DNA of 64,000 nucleotides, from the NCBI GenBank assembly GCA_964236465.1, contig CAXSBZ010000014.1:1-64000 (forward strand), in the 5' to 3' direction. This document shows, piece after piece, positions 30,367 through 39,126 of this stretch. The position numbers and the translations under genes were made by a program. Under the pieces are notes generated by a model. That model was not told the origin of the DNA. It did no database searches and saw only the letters and a list, made by a program, of their open reading frames with translations. Each line of letters opens with the position of its first letter. Position 1 is the first letter of the stretch. The stretch comes from Mucilaginibacter_A sp964236465 (GTDB taxonomy: Bacteria; Bacteroidota; Bacteroidia; Sphingobacteriales; Sphingobacteriaceae).

Positions 30367-31686
30367 TTATATGGAAGTTTCAGATGCCGGAACGAGTTGC
30401 TCCGGTTTTGCTTCCGGTTTTAAATAGGGGCGGATGATCAATCTTGTCCCACCGTTATAACTGATGTAACTGCCTAACCAATTGATAAATACAACTACTT
30501 TATTACGGAAACCCATTAGTAAAACCAAGTGGATAAACATCCAGGTCAGCCAGGCAAAAAAGCCTTGAAATTTAATTTTCCCTAAATCTACAACTGCTTT
30601 ATTGCGGCCAATTGTAGCCATAGAACCTTGATCGTTGTATTTGAAATTTACGGTCGGTTCGTTTTTGATCAGGTGTAAAAGATTGCCTGCCAAGTGCTTT
30701 CCTTGCTGAATGGCAACCGGGGCAACGCCGGGCAAACCTTTCGGCATGGCTTCAGTTACAGACGAAGATACATCGCCAATGGCAAAAACATTGTTTAAAC
30801 CAGTTACGCGATTAATTTCGTCCGTTGATAGCCGGTTACCTTTGGTAATCTGTTCTTTGGAAAATCCTTCTGGCACAATACCCATCACGCCTGCAGACCA
30901 GATTACGTTTTTAGTATTGATCTTTCTGCCACCCTCAAAAGCAATTACCTCGCCATTATAACTTTCTACTTTTACGCCGGTAAGCACTTCAACATTCATG
31001 TTTTCCAGAAATTCCTGTGCTTTTTTTGAAGCCTGTTCAGACATGTTGGCCAGCACTTTCGGCAGAAAATCCACCAGGTAAACCTTCATTTCCGCTTTGT
31101 TCAGCTCCGGGTAATCCTTGTTCAAAACAAAGTTCCGGATCTCTGCTATTGAGCCGGCAAGTTCTGCACCGGTTGGCCCGGCACCAACTAAAACAAAAGT
31201 CAGATAAGGTTCACGCTCTTGTTTAGTTGGCAATAGCAAAGCTTTTTCAATGTTTTGCAAAATAGCACTGCGCAGGTTTAAAGCTTCTACAATACTTTTC
31301 ATCGGAAGTGCATTTTGCTCAATTTCTTTGTTTCCAAAAAAATTTGTGGTAGAGCCGGTGGCAATAATCAAATAATCATAAGGTATATCGCCAATGCTTG
31401 TCTCGATGCTGTTTTTATCGGTATTAATTTTGTTTACTTCAGCAATCCTAAAACGAAAGTTTTTTTGTCCTTCAAAAGTTTTTCTGATTGAAAAAGCAAT
31501 CGAATCTGCTTCGAGGCTGCCGGTGGCTACCTGATACATCAGCGGTTGAAAGGTGTGGTAGTTGTGTTTATCAACCAGTAAAACATCTACTTCTTTGTTT
31601 TTCAATGTTTTAGCCAGTTCTATTCCGCCAAAGCCAGCACCAACGATCACGACTTTTGGAAAATCGGAGTTGTAATTTGATTCCAT
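30367..31686 (-). CDS. NADH dehydrogenase type II (NAD(P)/FAD-dependent)
   Basis: 439 residues. It is a single-subunit, non-proton-pumping NADH:quinone oxidoreductase. The FAD-binding VVIVGAGFGGIELAKTL at the N-terminus, the NADH-binding FVLVGAGPTGAELAGSIAEI, NVIWSAGVMG and NVFAIGDVSS motifs are present, followed by VAIQQGKHLAGNLL. A C-terminal hydrophobic segment (FFAWLTWMFIHLVLLMGF) is the membrane attachment. A sense AC-form repeat encodes DKNSIE (31405-31419). Confidence 0.95.
   Translation of the reverse strand: MESNYNSDFPKVVIVGAGFGGIELAKTLKNKEVDVLLVDKHNYHTFQPLMYQVATGSLEADSIAFSIRKTFEGQKNFRFRIAEVNKINTDKNSIETSIGDIPYDYLIIATGSTTNFFGNKEIEQNALPMKSIVEALNLRSAILQNIEKALLLPTKQEREPYLTFVLVGAGPTGAELAGSIAEIRNFVLNKDYPELNKAEMKVYLVDFLPKVLANMSEQASKKAQEFLENMNVEVLTGVKVESYNGEVIAFEGGRKINTKNVIWSAGVMGIVPEGFSKEQITKGNRLSTDEINRVTGLNNVFAIGDVSSSVTEAMPKGLPGVAPVAIQQGKHLAGNLLHLIKNEPTVNFKYNDQGSMATIGRNKAVVDLGKIKFQGFFAWLTWMFIHLVLLMGFRNKVVVFINWLGSYISYNGGTRLIIRPYLKPEAKPEQLVPASETSI
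31405..31419 (-). repeat. Dispersed 15-mer, AC form, intragenic
   Basis: On the minus strand this reads GATAAAAACAGCATC preceded by AATTAATACC, in frame as DKNSI in the NDH-2 gene. Confidence 0.85.
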
Positions 31687-31733
31687 ATATTAATTACAGA
31701 TTTATAAGAATTCTGTTTTGGGATAAAAATACA

Positions 31734-31763
31734 AAAGCCATTCTGAATAATCAGAATGGCTTT
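31734..31763 (-). terminator. Terminator after secDF
   Basis: AAAGCCATTCTGA (31734-31746) pairs with TCAGAATGGCTTT (31751-31763) around a four-base loop. Read leftward it ends in TTTTGTA. Confidence 0.85.
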
Positions 31764-31781
31764 AAAATTAGGAGATTGAGA

Positions 31782-34700
31782 TTAGTTTAGATTTTTTTTA
31801 CCAAAATCCACAATAACCGGAGTAGCTACGCAAATTGAAGAATACGTGCCGAAACAAACCCCGATTAGGAGTGCAAAAGAGAACCCGCGGATCACTTCCC
31901 CACCAAAAATAAACAATACAATTAGCACGAAGATTACGGTTAAGGCAGTGATAATTGTACGGCTTAACGTACTGTTGATCGCATCATTGATAACCTCATT
32001 CTGATTATCGGTTTTAGAATTATGCAAGCCAAGGAACTCACGGATTCTGTCGAAAACAACTACCGTGTCATTAATTGAATAACCAATTACCGTTAAAATA
32101 GCGGCTATAAAATTCTGGTCGATATCTAAGGAGAACGGTAAAATCCCCCAAAATAAAGAAAAGAAACTGAGTACCAGTAAAGCATCATGTGCGGTAGCAA
32201 CCATTGCACCCAAGCTAAATTGCCATCTGCGGAAACGAATTAGGATATAAAAAGAGATCACCAGGATGGCGAAAACTACGGAATAGATGGCACTCGTTTT
32301 CAAGTCATTAGCAATGGTTGGCCCTACTTTTTGCTGGCTCATGATCTGGCTTGGATTGTTCACGAGCTTCAAGCCTTCTTTCAATTTATTTTCTGCTTTG
32401 GTTTCTGCGGAAGGAGAAGTATCATCTACCAAATACGCCGTAGTAATACGCAATTGCGGTTTGGCTGTACCAAAAGTTTTAACTTCCGTAGTCAGATGGT
32501 AAGTTTTATTCAAAGCATCACGCACTTGTTGGGCGTCAACCGGTTTTTCAAAACGGACAACATAAGTCCTTCCGCCTTTAAAATCTACACCTAAACTGAA
32601 GCCTCTGGTGAAAATGGAAATCAGCCCGGCCAGAATAAACAGCCCGGAAAATGTGTAAAATTTAAACCTGTTTTTCACAAAAGCATAATGTGCATTTTTA
32701 AAAGTGTGTGCACTCCAGGGATTGGAAAACTTAATATCCATTCCTTTTTCTATCATCCATTCAAAAATTAAACGAGAAATTAAAAGCGAACAAAACAGGG
32801 AAGTGATAATACCGATCAGCAAGGTGGTTGCAAAACCCAGGATAGGGCCGGAACCGAACACATATAAAATAATACCGGTTAAAAAAGTAGTGATGTTTGA
32901 ATCCAGGATGGAAGGCATCGCATGTGTAAAACCATCTGCCACAGCAATCCGAACTGATTTGCCTTGTGCCAATTCTTCCCGCACACGTTCATAAATCAAA
33001 ACGTTTGCATCCACCGAAATACCCAGGATCAAAACGATACCTGCTAAACCAGGCAACGTCAGTACGGCACCTAAACTTGCCAGCACGCCAAACAAGAAAA
33101 AAACGTTGATAAAAACAGCAACAACCGCTACGGTTCCGGCGCGGTTATAATAAAATATCATGAATATCAATACCACCAAAAAACCAATGATGCAGGACAA
33201 AACACCTGCATGAATGGCTTCCTGACCCAGTGACGGGCCAACAATTGCTTCTTCTACAATCCGAGCAGGAGCAGGTAAACGCCCGGCTTTCAACACGTTA
33301 GCTAAATCTTTGGTATCATCCACCGTAAAACTTCCGGAGATGGATGAAACGCCTCCGGAGATTTCATTCTGAACAGTTGGTGCAGAATATACATTGTTAT
33401 CCAGCACAATGGCAATGGATTTTTTATTGTTTGCATCAGCTGCCGCCGCAGCCGTAACGGTACGCCATTTGGCTGCACCATCAGCATTCATGGTCATTTG
33501 TACTTCCGGGCTGCCTTTTGGATCGTAATCATTTCGGGCATCGGCAATTACATCACCAGCCAAAACCGGCCCACCATCGGCACCAGTTAGTTTGATGGCA
33601 TACAGTTCTATACGCGGAATTTTATCAGTAAAACGTTGACTGTAATTGTCGTTCAGTGGCATGGCTTTTTCACCCCATAAAAAACGTATGTTCTGGGGGA
33701 TTACCGCTTTTACATCTGCACTGGCCAGCAGTTTATCCACTTTTGCCGTATCATTAACAGCAGAAAAACCAACAACGGGTCCCGGAACTGCCTGTATGCC
33801 ACCATTTTGAGAAGCATAAACATTTGGCCGGAGCATGTTTTGGTTCAGCAAAGGGCTATTAATAGCAGGATTATTTGTTTTTAAGCTTTTAGAACTTGTA
33901 TCCGCCAATTTGCTTTTGGCCACTTTGTTTAATAAACTATTATTTGCAGATGCAGTATCAGTTTTTGCAGATGCTGTTTTTACCGTATCTTTTCCGGAGT
34001 TGGATGCCAGTTTTGCTTTAGCAGCCAAAATGTTATTGACGTTGCCCAGCAGGTTTACAATTTCCGAGTTATCAAAAGTTTCGTAAAATTCCAACTTGGC
34101 CGAACCTTGCAATAATTTTCTTACCCGATCTGTGTTGGCTTCTGAAATGCCCGGCAACTCGATCAAAATACGGTTTGTACCACTTTGCAGTTGGATATTT
34201 GGTGCCGTTACACCAAACTTATCGATCCGGCTCCTTAAAATATTAAAAGAACGATCTACTGCGCTTTTGGCTTCATCCTGCAAATAACGTTTTACCTCGT
34301 TGTTGGAAGCATCAAATTTGATCCGGCTTTGGCTTTCTTTGGTCGAAAAAATAGTCGCCAGTTTTCCGTTTGGGTTCAGCTTTTCGTAAGCATTTACAAA
34401 CAAAGTGATGTAATCCTGCTGGCTGGTTTTAGATTTAATTTCCGCATTTGCTAATGCCTGATTAAAAGCCTGATCTGTATTATTATCAGATAAAGATTTT
34501 ACCAATTCGGCCAGCGAAATCTGCATCGTTACGTTCATTCCGCCTTTCAAATCCAAACCTAAAGCCAGCTCTTTGTCTTTGCAGTACTGATAAGTATGGT
34601 TGAAAACAGGATATACCGGTTGGGTTGCGATAGAATCAAGATAAGACTTTTCCTTTTCAGGATTGCCTTTGGCATAATTTCTGGCATTTTGCTCTACGTT

Positions 34701-34787
34701 TTTTGCCACCCACGTGAAGGACAGCTGATAAAGGCAGACGATGGCCAGAACAATTGCGAAGAATTTAATTACTCCTTTACTTTGCAT
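31782..34787 (-). CDS. secDF: Fused protein translocase subunit SecDF
   Basis: 1001 residues, SecD and SecF in one chain, as is common in Bacteroidota. Uses the proton gradient to help proteins complete passage through SecYEG. It has the N-terminal helix, ALGLDLKGGMNVTMQISLAE, the P1 domain to about residue 540, a SecD membrane domain (GLAGIVLILGISVDANVLIYER), then the SecF part beginning near residue 700 with SLGVDFKGGRTYVVRF and VIGYSINDTVVVFDRIRE. Residues about 265-330 are a Ser/Asn/Lys-rich low-complexity insert. A TAGCTTTG -7-like box lies at 34840-34847. Confidence 0.97.
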   Translation of the reverse strand: MQSKGVIKFFAIVLAIVCLYQLSFTWVAKNVEQNARNYAKGNPEKEKSYLDSIATQPVYPVFNHTYQYCKDKELALGLDLKGGMNVTMQISLAELVKSLSDNNTDQAFNQALANAEIKSKTSQQDYITLFVNAYEKLNPNGKLATIFSTKESQSRIKFDASNNEVKRYLQDEAKSAVDRSFNILRSRIDKFGVTAPNIQLQSGTNRILIELPGISEANTDRVRKLLQGSAKLEFYETFDNSEIVNLLGNVNNILAAKAKLASNSGKDTVKTASAKTDTASANNSLLNKVAKSKLADTSSKSLKTNNPAINSPLLNQNMLRPNVYASQNGGIQAVPGPVVGFSAVNDTAKVDKLLASADVKAVIPQNIRFLWGEKAMPLNDNYSQRFTDKIPRIELYAIKLTGADGGPVLAGDVIADARNDYDPKGSPEVQMTMNADGAAKWRTVTAAAAADANNKKSIAIVLDNNVYSAPTVQNEISGGVSSISGSFTVDDTKDLANVLKAGRLPAPARIVEEAIVGPSLGQEAIHAGVLSCIIGFLVVLIFMIFYYNRAGTVAVVAVFINVFFLFGVLASLGAVLTLPGLAGIVLILGISVDANVLIYERVREELAQGKSVRIAVADGFTHAMPSILDSNITTFLTGIILYVFGSGPILGFATTLLIGIITSLFCSLLISRLIFEWMIEKGMDIKFSNPWSAHTFKNAHYAFVKNRFKFYTFSGLFILAGLISIFTRGFSLGVDFKGGRTYVVRFEKPVDAQQVRDALNKTYHLTTEVKTFGTAKPQLRITTAYLVDDTSPSAETKAENKLKEGLKLVNNPSQIMSQQKVGPTIANDLKTSAIYSVVFAILVISFYILIRFRRWQFSLGAMVATAHDALLVLSFFSLFWGILPFSLDIDQNFIAAILTVIGYSINDTVVVFDRIREFLGLHNSKTDNQNEVINDAINSTLSRTIITALTVIFVLIVLFIFGGEVIRGFSFALLIGVCFGTYSSICVATPVIVDFGKKNLN
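33970..33984 (-). repeat. Dispersed 15-mer, AC form, intragenic
   Basis: On the minus strand this reads GGTAAAAACAGCATC, in frame as VKTAS inside the low-complexity insert of SecDF. A weaker copy, on the plus strand, is at 33108-33122. Confidence 0.8.
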
Positions 34788-34839
34788 GTGCTGTTAAATG
34801 TATATTATAGTATGGATTATGGGTTTTTTAACAAGACGG

Positions 34840-34847
34840 CAAAGCTA
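34840..34847 (-). promoter_or_regulatory. Possible -7 box of secDF
   Basis: On the minus strand this reads TAGCTTTG (TAnnTTTG), 53 bases before the start codon. No -33 element is clear. Confidence 0.45.
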
Positions 34848-34878
34848 ACAAAAAAACACAATTTTGGTTTTTTTAGTT

Positions 34879-34893
34879 GATAAAAGAAGCATC
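34879..34893 (+). repeat. Dispersed 15-mer, GA form
   Basis: GATAAAAGAAGCATC preceded by TTTTTTTAGTT, between folA and secDF, antisense to both. Confidence 0.9.
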
Positions 34894-34900
34894 ACCGGTC

Positions 34901-35380
34901 TCAACGATTTAAGGTAATGAAAGAATAAGACAGGAGATTTTTTTCATCCGGCACAAAATCCCGGCGGTTTGTTTCCTGCCATTCTTGCAAATCGATTTTT
35001 GGGAAAAAAGTATCGCCCTCAAAATCCTGATGGACCCGGGTCAGTTCGATTTGGTTGGCAATTGGCAAAGCCTGACGGTAAATTTCTGCTCCGCCAATCA
35101 CAAAAATTTCTTCTTCATCGGCACAAAGTTTTAGGCCATCTTCCAATGAAGCCACAACCTCGCATCCTGCTATATTTTTGATGTTTCTGCTGATCACGAT
35201 ATTCCGGCGATTGGGCAGCGGTTTCCCGATAGAATCATACGTTTTTCTGCCCATAAAAACAGTATGGCCAGTAGTCAGCTGTTTAAAATGTTTCATATCT
35301 GCGGGCAAATGCCAGATCAACTGATTGTTTTTGCCGATTACATTGTTGGATGAAACCGCAACAATTAAAGTAACAATCAT
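34901..35380 (-). CDS. folA: Dihydrofolate reductase
   Basis: 159 residues from the ATG at 35380, where the conserved MIVTLIVAVSSNNVIGKNN begins; a longer frame would only add a non-conserved tail overlapping the M1 gene. It reduces dihydrofolate with NADPH. LIWHLPADMKHFKQLTTGHT, VFMGRKTYDSIGKPLPNRRN and IFVIGGAEIYRQALPIANQI match the family. It lies two bases after the M1 peptidase gene and downstream of thyA, which produces its substrate. Confidence 0.96.
   Translation of the reverse strand: MIVTLIVAVSSNNVIGKNNQLIWHLPADMKHFKQLTTGHTVFMGRKTYDSIGKPLPNRRNIVISRNIKNIAGCEVVASLEDGLKLCADEEEIFVIGGAEIYRQALPIANQIELTRVHQDFEGDTFFPKIDLQEWQETNRRDFVPDEKNLLSYSFITLNR
35252..35266 (+). repeat. Dispersed 15-mer, AC form, intragenic antisense
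   Basis: CATAAAAACAGTATG, antisense to folA, read on the coding strand as HTVFM. Confidence 0.65.
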
Positions 35381-35382
35381 TT

Positions 35383-37287
35383 TTATTGAACGGTAAATTT
35401 GTTGTTGCTTAAATCGGCATCCACCCAAATCCCACTATCCAAACTTACCGAAGCTATTTTTTTAGTTGATAAAAGAAGCACGCTGGTTTGCTTCTGATCT
35501 TTTTGCCAAACTATGGGTGTTTGATGGAAAGTTTGATTGCTGCCATCCGCATAAACTACGTTCACATCAAACGGAACAGCAAACCCGCCAATATTATTGA
35601 TAATCAGATTATAACCTTTTTTGGTTTGATCCAATTTTTGGATAGACAGATCAATGTAATAGCTGGAGAAAAACCAGTTGTTCCAAAACCAGTCCAAGTT
35701 TTTGCCGGAAGCATTGCTGATCGAGTAAAAGAAATCCCACGGAATCGGATGTTTGCCATGCCAGCGATCCATAAATTCATGCAAACTTTTGCGGAAAAGA
35801 TCATCGCCCAGCATATCTTTTAAAGCTAAGTAAGCCAAAGACGGTTTGCCATATTCGTTATCGCCCAGAATCCGGCCGGATGTCAGTTCGCCGCGCGTGA
35901 TAATCGGTTGCTGTATTGTTTTTACCGATGAATTTTTGATCCAGCGGTCTATCCGGAATTGCTTGTAGTTTTCGGCAGCTTTTTCTTTTCCCAAATCCAC
36001 CTGGCCGATCAGATATTCAAAAGTTGTCGCCCAGCCTTCATCCATAAAACCAAAACTGGATTCATTGATGCCCATATAAAAAGGAAACCAGGTATGCGCA
36101 ATTTCATGTTCGGCTACAAACTGCGAAAAAACTGTATCGCGATAAGTTTCGTCATTCACCATCATAGGATATTCCATCCCGGCAAAACCCTGCACAATCG
36201 TGGTTTTTGGGAAAGGATAAGGCACGCCCGGCCAGTTTTTGGAAAGCCAGTTGAGCGAGTGCTTGCCAAACTTCACCATGTAATGGAAATCGGCCGAAGT
36301 ATCATTGTAAGCTGCCTGCACACTGGCGCGTCGCTTAGTTTTTTCATCCACAATTGTGCTACCCGCATCCCAGGCAAAATGATCGCTCAAAGCAACGGTA
36401 ACATCCGTAATATCATCAGCTTTCCATTTCCAGGTATTGGTTTGATTTTGAGCAGTTACCTGTTTATTAAGCAGTTCGGTTTTGGTGGCGATGTTGAAAA
36501 TAGCATCCGAAGTCATGGATTGATCCAAACGTTTTGCATACGCAAGCTGTAAAACTGCTGTCGGATTTTGAAGTGTTCCCGTTGCCCAAACCACGTAATT
36601 TTTTGGCACGGTAATTTGGAAAGTATAATTGTTAAAATCGTTGTAAAACTCGCGGCCGCCGGTAAAATCCAACCGGTCCCAGCCGTTGTAATCATCATAA
36701 ACCGAAACCCGCGGGTAATAATAAGCCAGGAAAAAAGTCGTGCTGTCAATCATCCCTTCGCGGCCTTGCTGCGGCGAAATAAAATAATGCCAGTTGACCG
36801 ATAATTTGATTGAATCATGCGGCAACAAAGGTTTGTCCAGATCCACGTTTTGCCAGGTAAAATGGCCGGAGTTATCAGGCAAACTTTTCGCTTTGCCGTT
36901 CACCATAAACTGGTCAATCACCGTTCCGTTGCTCAGCGTATCGCGTTTGCTGTTTGGGTTTCGGCTGGCTTGTTTATGGCTGTTTTGGATAATGCGCATC
37001 ACCAATTGCTTCAGCGTATCGGGGCTATTATTGAAATAGGTAATTTCTTCCGTTCCGCGGATGTTGCGGTTTGGCGGCAAAGCAGTTACCGAAATTTTAT
37101 AATTGCCATGGTTTTGCCAGTAATTTTTGCCGGGTTTGCCATTTACCAAATGCGTGCCTTTTTGATAAGCTTTGGCAATATCGGCCGGCATCGATAAAGT
37201 TTGCGCTTTCAAGCCCGAAAAACAGGCGGTAAAAACAGTCAAGAATATTGCCGAAGTAAAGGTTTTATATAAGTTCACAGTTTGCAA
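35383..37287 (-). CDS. M1 family metallopeptidase, exported
   Basis: 634 residues, shorter than classical aminopeptidase N. A signal peptide is followed by TEEITYFNNSPDTLKQLVMR and a gluzincin core: FAGMEYPMMVNDE (variant of GAMEN), FVAEHEIAHTWFPFYMGINE (HExxHx18E zinc site) and FMDEGWATTFEYLIG carrying the third ligand. The start is uncertain: TTG at 37287 or GTG at 37278, the latter giving MNLYKTFTSAIF. It is flanked by thyA and folA, probably one transcript, with no obvious functional link. A partial repeat lies at 35468-35482. Confidence 0.92.
   Translation of the reverse strand: MQTVNLYKTFTSAIFLTVFTACFSGLKAQTLSMPADIAKAYQKGTHLVNGKPGKNYWQNHGNYKISVTALPPNRNIRGTEEITYFNNSPDTLKQLVMRIIQNSHKQASRNPNSKRDTLSNGTVIDQFMVNGKAKSLPDNSGHFTWQNVDLDKPLLPHDSIKLSVNWHYFISPQQGREGMIDSTTFFLAYYYPRVSVYDDYNGWDRLDFTGGREFYNDFNNYTFQITVPKNYVVWATGTLQNPTAVLQLAYAKRLDQSMTSDAIFNIATKTELLNKQVTAQNQTNTWKWKADDITDVTVALSDHFAWDAGSTIVDEKTKRRASVQAAYNDTSADFHYMVKFGKHSLNWLSKNWPGVPYPFPKTTIVQGFAGMEYPMMVNDETYRDTVFSQFVAEHEIAHTWFPFYMGINESSFGFMDEGWATTFEYLIGQVDLGKEKAAENYKQFRIDRWIKNSSVKTIQQPIITRGELTSGRILGDNEYGKPSLAYLALKDMLGDDLFRKSLHEFMDRWHGKHPIPWDFFYSISNASGKNLDWFWNNWFFSSYYIDLSIQKLDQTKKGYNLIINNIGGFAVPFDVNVVYADGSNQTFHQTPIVWQKDQKQTSVLLLSTKKIASVSLDSGIWVDADLSNNKFTVQ
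35468..35482 (+). repeat. Dispersed 15-mer, GA form with altered end, intragenic antisense
   Basis: GATAAAAGAAGCACG preceded by TTTTTTAGTT, antisense in the M1 peptidase gene; read on the coding strand as VLLLST. Confidence 0.65.
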
Positions 37288-37296
37288 TTTTAGGGT

Positions 37297-37311
37297 GATA
37301 AAAGAAGTATC
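37297..37311 (+). repeat. Dispersed 15-mer, GA form
   Basis: GATAAAAGAAGTATC with the full flank AATTTTAGGGT, between thyA and the M1 peptidase gene. Confidence 0.92.
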
Positions 37312-37333
37312 TGTTAATTATTCAAATTAATAT

Positions 37334-38128
37334 CTAAACAGCCACTTGCGCTTTAATATGCGGCCAAGCTTCATAATTTTCCAGCATAAAATCCTCAAAT
37401 TTAAAGCTGAAAATATCTTTTACTTCCGGGTTCATTTTCATCGTCGGAAGCGTTTTCGGCTCGCGGCTCAACTGCAAATTGGCTTGTTCCAAGTGGTTAT
37501 TGTAAATGTGCGCATCGCCCAAAGTATGGACAAAATCTCCTGGTTCCAAGCCGCAAACCTGCGCCAGCATCAGCGTAAGCAACGCATAAGATGCAATATT
37601 AAACGGCACGCCCAGAAAAATATCCGCACTGCGCTGGTACAATTGGCAGGAAAGCTTGCCATCGGCCACATAAAACTGGAACAAACAATGGCAAGGCGGC
37701 AAAGCCATTTTGTTTACATCGGCTACGTTCCAGGCTGAAACCATGATGCGGCGTGAATCCGGATTTTGCTTTAACTGGCTGACTATCTGACTAATCTGAT
37801 CAATATGGCTACCGTCCGGCGTTGGCCAGCTGCGCCATTGGTAGCCATAAACCGGGCCAAGGTTTCCTTCGGCATCCGCCCATTCGTCCCAAATTTTTAC
37901 ACCATTTTCTTTCAAGTATTTGATGTTGGTATCGCCGCTCAAAAACCACAACAATTCGTGGATGATCGACTTCAAATGCAGCTTTTTCGTCGTTACCACC
38001 GGGAAGCCTTCCTGCAAATTAAAACGCATCTGGTAGCCAAAAACACTGATGGTTCCGGTGCCCGTTCGGTCGTGTTTCTGGTTGCCGGTTTCCAAAACGT
38101 GGCGCATCAAATCCTGGTATTGTTTCAT
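37334..38128 (-). CDS. thyA: Thymidylate synthase
   Basis: 264 residues, typical length. It methylates dUMP to dTMP with methylene-tetrahydrofolate, yielding dihydrofolate. It has HDRTGTGTISVFGYQMRFNL, the DSRRIMVSAWNVADVNKMAL loop, the catalytic cysteine in LPPCHCLFQFYV, RSADIFLGVPFNIASYALL, HTLGDAHIYNNHLEQ and the C-terminal PHIKAQVAV. folA lies two genes downstream on the same strand. Confidence 0.98.
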   Translation of the reverse strand: MKQYQDLMRHVLETGNQKHDRTGTGTISVFGYQMRFNLQEGFPVVTTKKLHLKSIIHELLWFLSGDTNIKYLKENGVKIWDEWADAEGNLGPVYGYQWRSWPTPDGSHIDQISQIVSQLKQNPDSRRIMVSAWNVADVNKMALPPCHCLFQFYVADGKLSCQLYQRSADIFLGVPFNIASYALLTLMLAQVCGLEPGDFVHTLGDAHIYNNHLEQANLQLSREPKTLPTMKMNPEVKDIFSFKFEDFMLENYEAWPHIKAQVAV

Positions 38129-38142
38129 CTTAATTTTAGGTC

Positions 38143-38157
38143 GATAAAAGAAGCATC
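38143..38157 (+). repeat. Dispersed 15-mer, GA form
   Basis: GATAAAAGAAGCATC with the full flank AATTTTAGGTC, between the divergent thyA and ispE genes. Confidence 0.93.
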
Positions 38158-38181
38158 GCTTATCTGCAAAGAAAAATAATC

Positions 38182-38189
38182 TATTTTTG
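38182..38189 (+). promoter_or_regulatory. Likely -7 box for ispE
   Basis: TATTTTTG fits TAnnTTTG. Transcription would start near 38196, which favours the ATG at 38228 over the one at 38201. Confidence 0.5.
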
Positions 38190-38227
38190 GAATCCTATAA
38201 ATGTTCAAAAGTAAACAAGCTTTCCGA

Positions 38228-39031
38228 ATGATCGTATTCCCAAATGCTAAAATAAATATCGGTTTAAACGTGATTAGCAAACGTTCCGATGGTTATCACA
38301 ACCTGGAAACCGTTTTTTATCCGGTAAAAATTTACGATGCGCTGGAAGTGATTTTGAGTGATGAAATGCAATTTACTTCATCCGGGATTTCGATTCCCGG
38401 AAACCCGGAAAATAATCTGTGTTTGAAGGCTTATCAGCTGATTGAAAAAGATTATAATTTGCCACCCGTAAAGATTCATCTGCATAAAAACATCCCGATC
38501 GGTGCGGGTTTGGGCGGCGGTTCTGCGGATGGCGGGTTTTTTATCAAGCTTTTGAATGAATTGTGCCAGCTGAATTTATCCGCAGAAAATATGGAGGATT
38601 ATGCACGGAAATTGGGTGCAGATTGTGCATTTTTTATCGGCAATAAACCGGTTTTCGCTTATGAAAAAGGTGATCAGTTTGAAAATTTACAGCTTGATCT
38701 TTCCGCTTATCATTTAGTTTTGGTGATGCCACCGGTTCACGTTTCTACGGCCGAAGCTTATGGCGGCGTTCAACCTAAAACTGCAGAATTTGATTTGAAA
38801 TCAGCCTTAAAACTGTCTGTTTCCGAATGGAAAAATTTAATTAAGAACGATTTTGAAAATTCTGTTTTTCAGCATCATCCCAAAATTAGGTCGATAAAAG
38901 AAGCATTGTACAAAAACGGCGCATTATACGCAGCCATGAGCGGGAGCGGAGCTTCGGTGTTTGGTATTTTCAGCCAAAAACCTGCTTTACAGAAACTTGA
39001 GGCTGCAAACCAGGTTTTTTATGAGGTGTGA
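38228..39031 (+). CDS. ispE: 4-(cytidine 5'-diphospho)-2-C-methyl-D-erythritol kinase
   Basis: 267 residues from the ATG at 38228, where the conserved MIVFPNAKINIGLNVISKR begins; an ATG nine codons upstream is possible. It phosphorylates CDP-methylerythritol in the non-mevalonate isoprenoid pathway. The GHMP-kinase ATP loop reads IPIGAGLGGGSADGGFFIK, with SADGG where SSNAA is more usual. The C-terminal AAMSGSGASVFGIF motif is present. It contains a full-length sense repeat (38893-38907) encoding RSIKEAL. Confidence 0.95.
   Translation: MIVFPNAKINIGLNVISKRSDGYHNLETVFYPVKIYDALEVILSDEMQFTSSGISIPGNPENNLCLKAYQLIEKDYNLPPVKIHLHKNIPIGAGLGGGSADGGFFIKLLNELCQLNLSAENMEDYARKLGADCAFFIGNKPVFAYEKGDQFENLQLDLSAYHLVLVMPPVHVSTAEAYGGVQPKTAEFDLKSALKLSVSEWKNLIKNDFENSVFQHHPKIRSIKEALYKNGALYAAMSGSGASVFGIFSQKPALQKLEAANQVFYEV
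38893..38907 (+). repeat. Dispersed 15-mer, GA form with full flank, inside ispE
   Basis: GATAAAAGAAGCATT preceded by AAAATTAGGTC, as complete as the intergenic copies, in frame as RSIKEA. Confidence 0.9.
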
Positions 39032-39032
39032 T

Positions 39033-39114
39033 TGTCATGCCGAATTTATTTCGGCATCTCACAGGACAGGTTTTACTTTTTCTGATTAGATCCTGAAACA
39101 AGTTCAGGATGACA
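39033..39114. repeat. Palindromic element of two hairpins with TGTCAT...ATGACA ends
   Basis: The left half has GCCGAA/TTCGGC pairing within 39039-39056. The right half has CCTGAA/TTCAGG pairing within 39092-39109. The two halves are also related to each other in inverted orientation. This kind of intergenic unit recurs in many Bacteroidota. It lies between the ends of the convergent ispE gene and dehydrogenase gene and may act as a terminator. Confidence 0.75.
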
Positions 39115-39126
39115 AAACTTCAGAAA

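Noticed and set aside
35381..35428. Longer N-terminus for dihydrofolate reductase
   Set aside because: The conserved protein begins at the ATG at 35380; the extra codons are the reverse frame of the M1 peptidase C-terminus region.
35959..36552. 197-codon rightward open frame opposite the M1 peptidase gene
   Set aside because: Antisense shadow of a well-supported gene, with no start context and no family.
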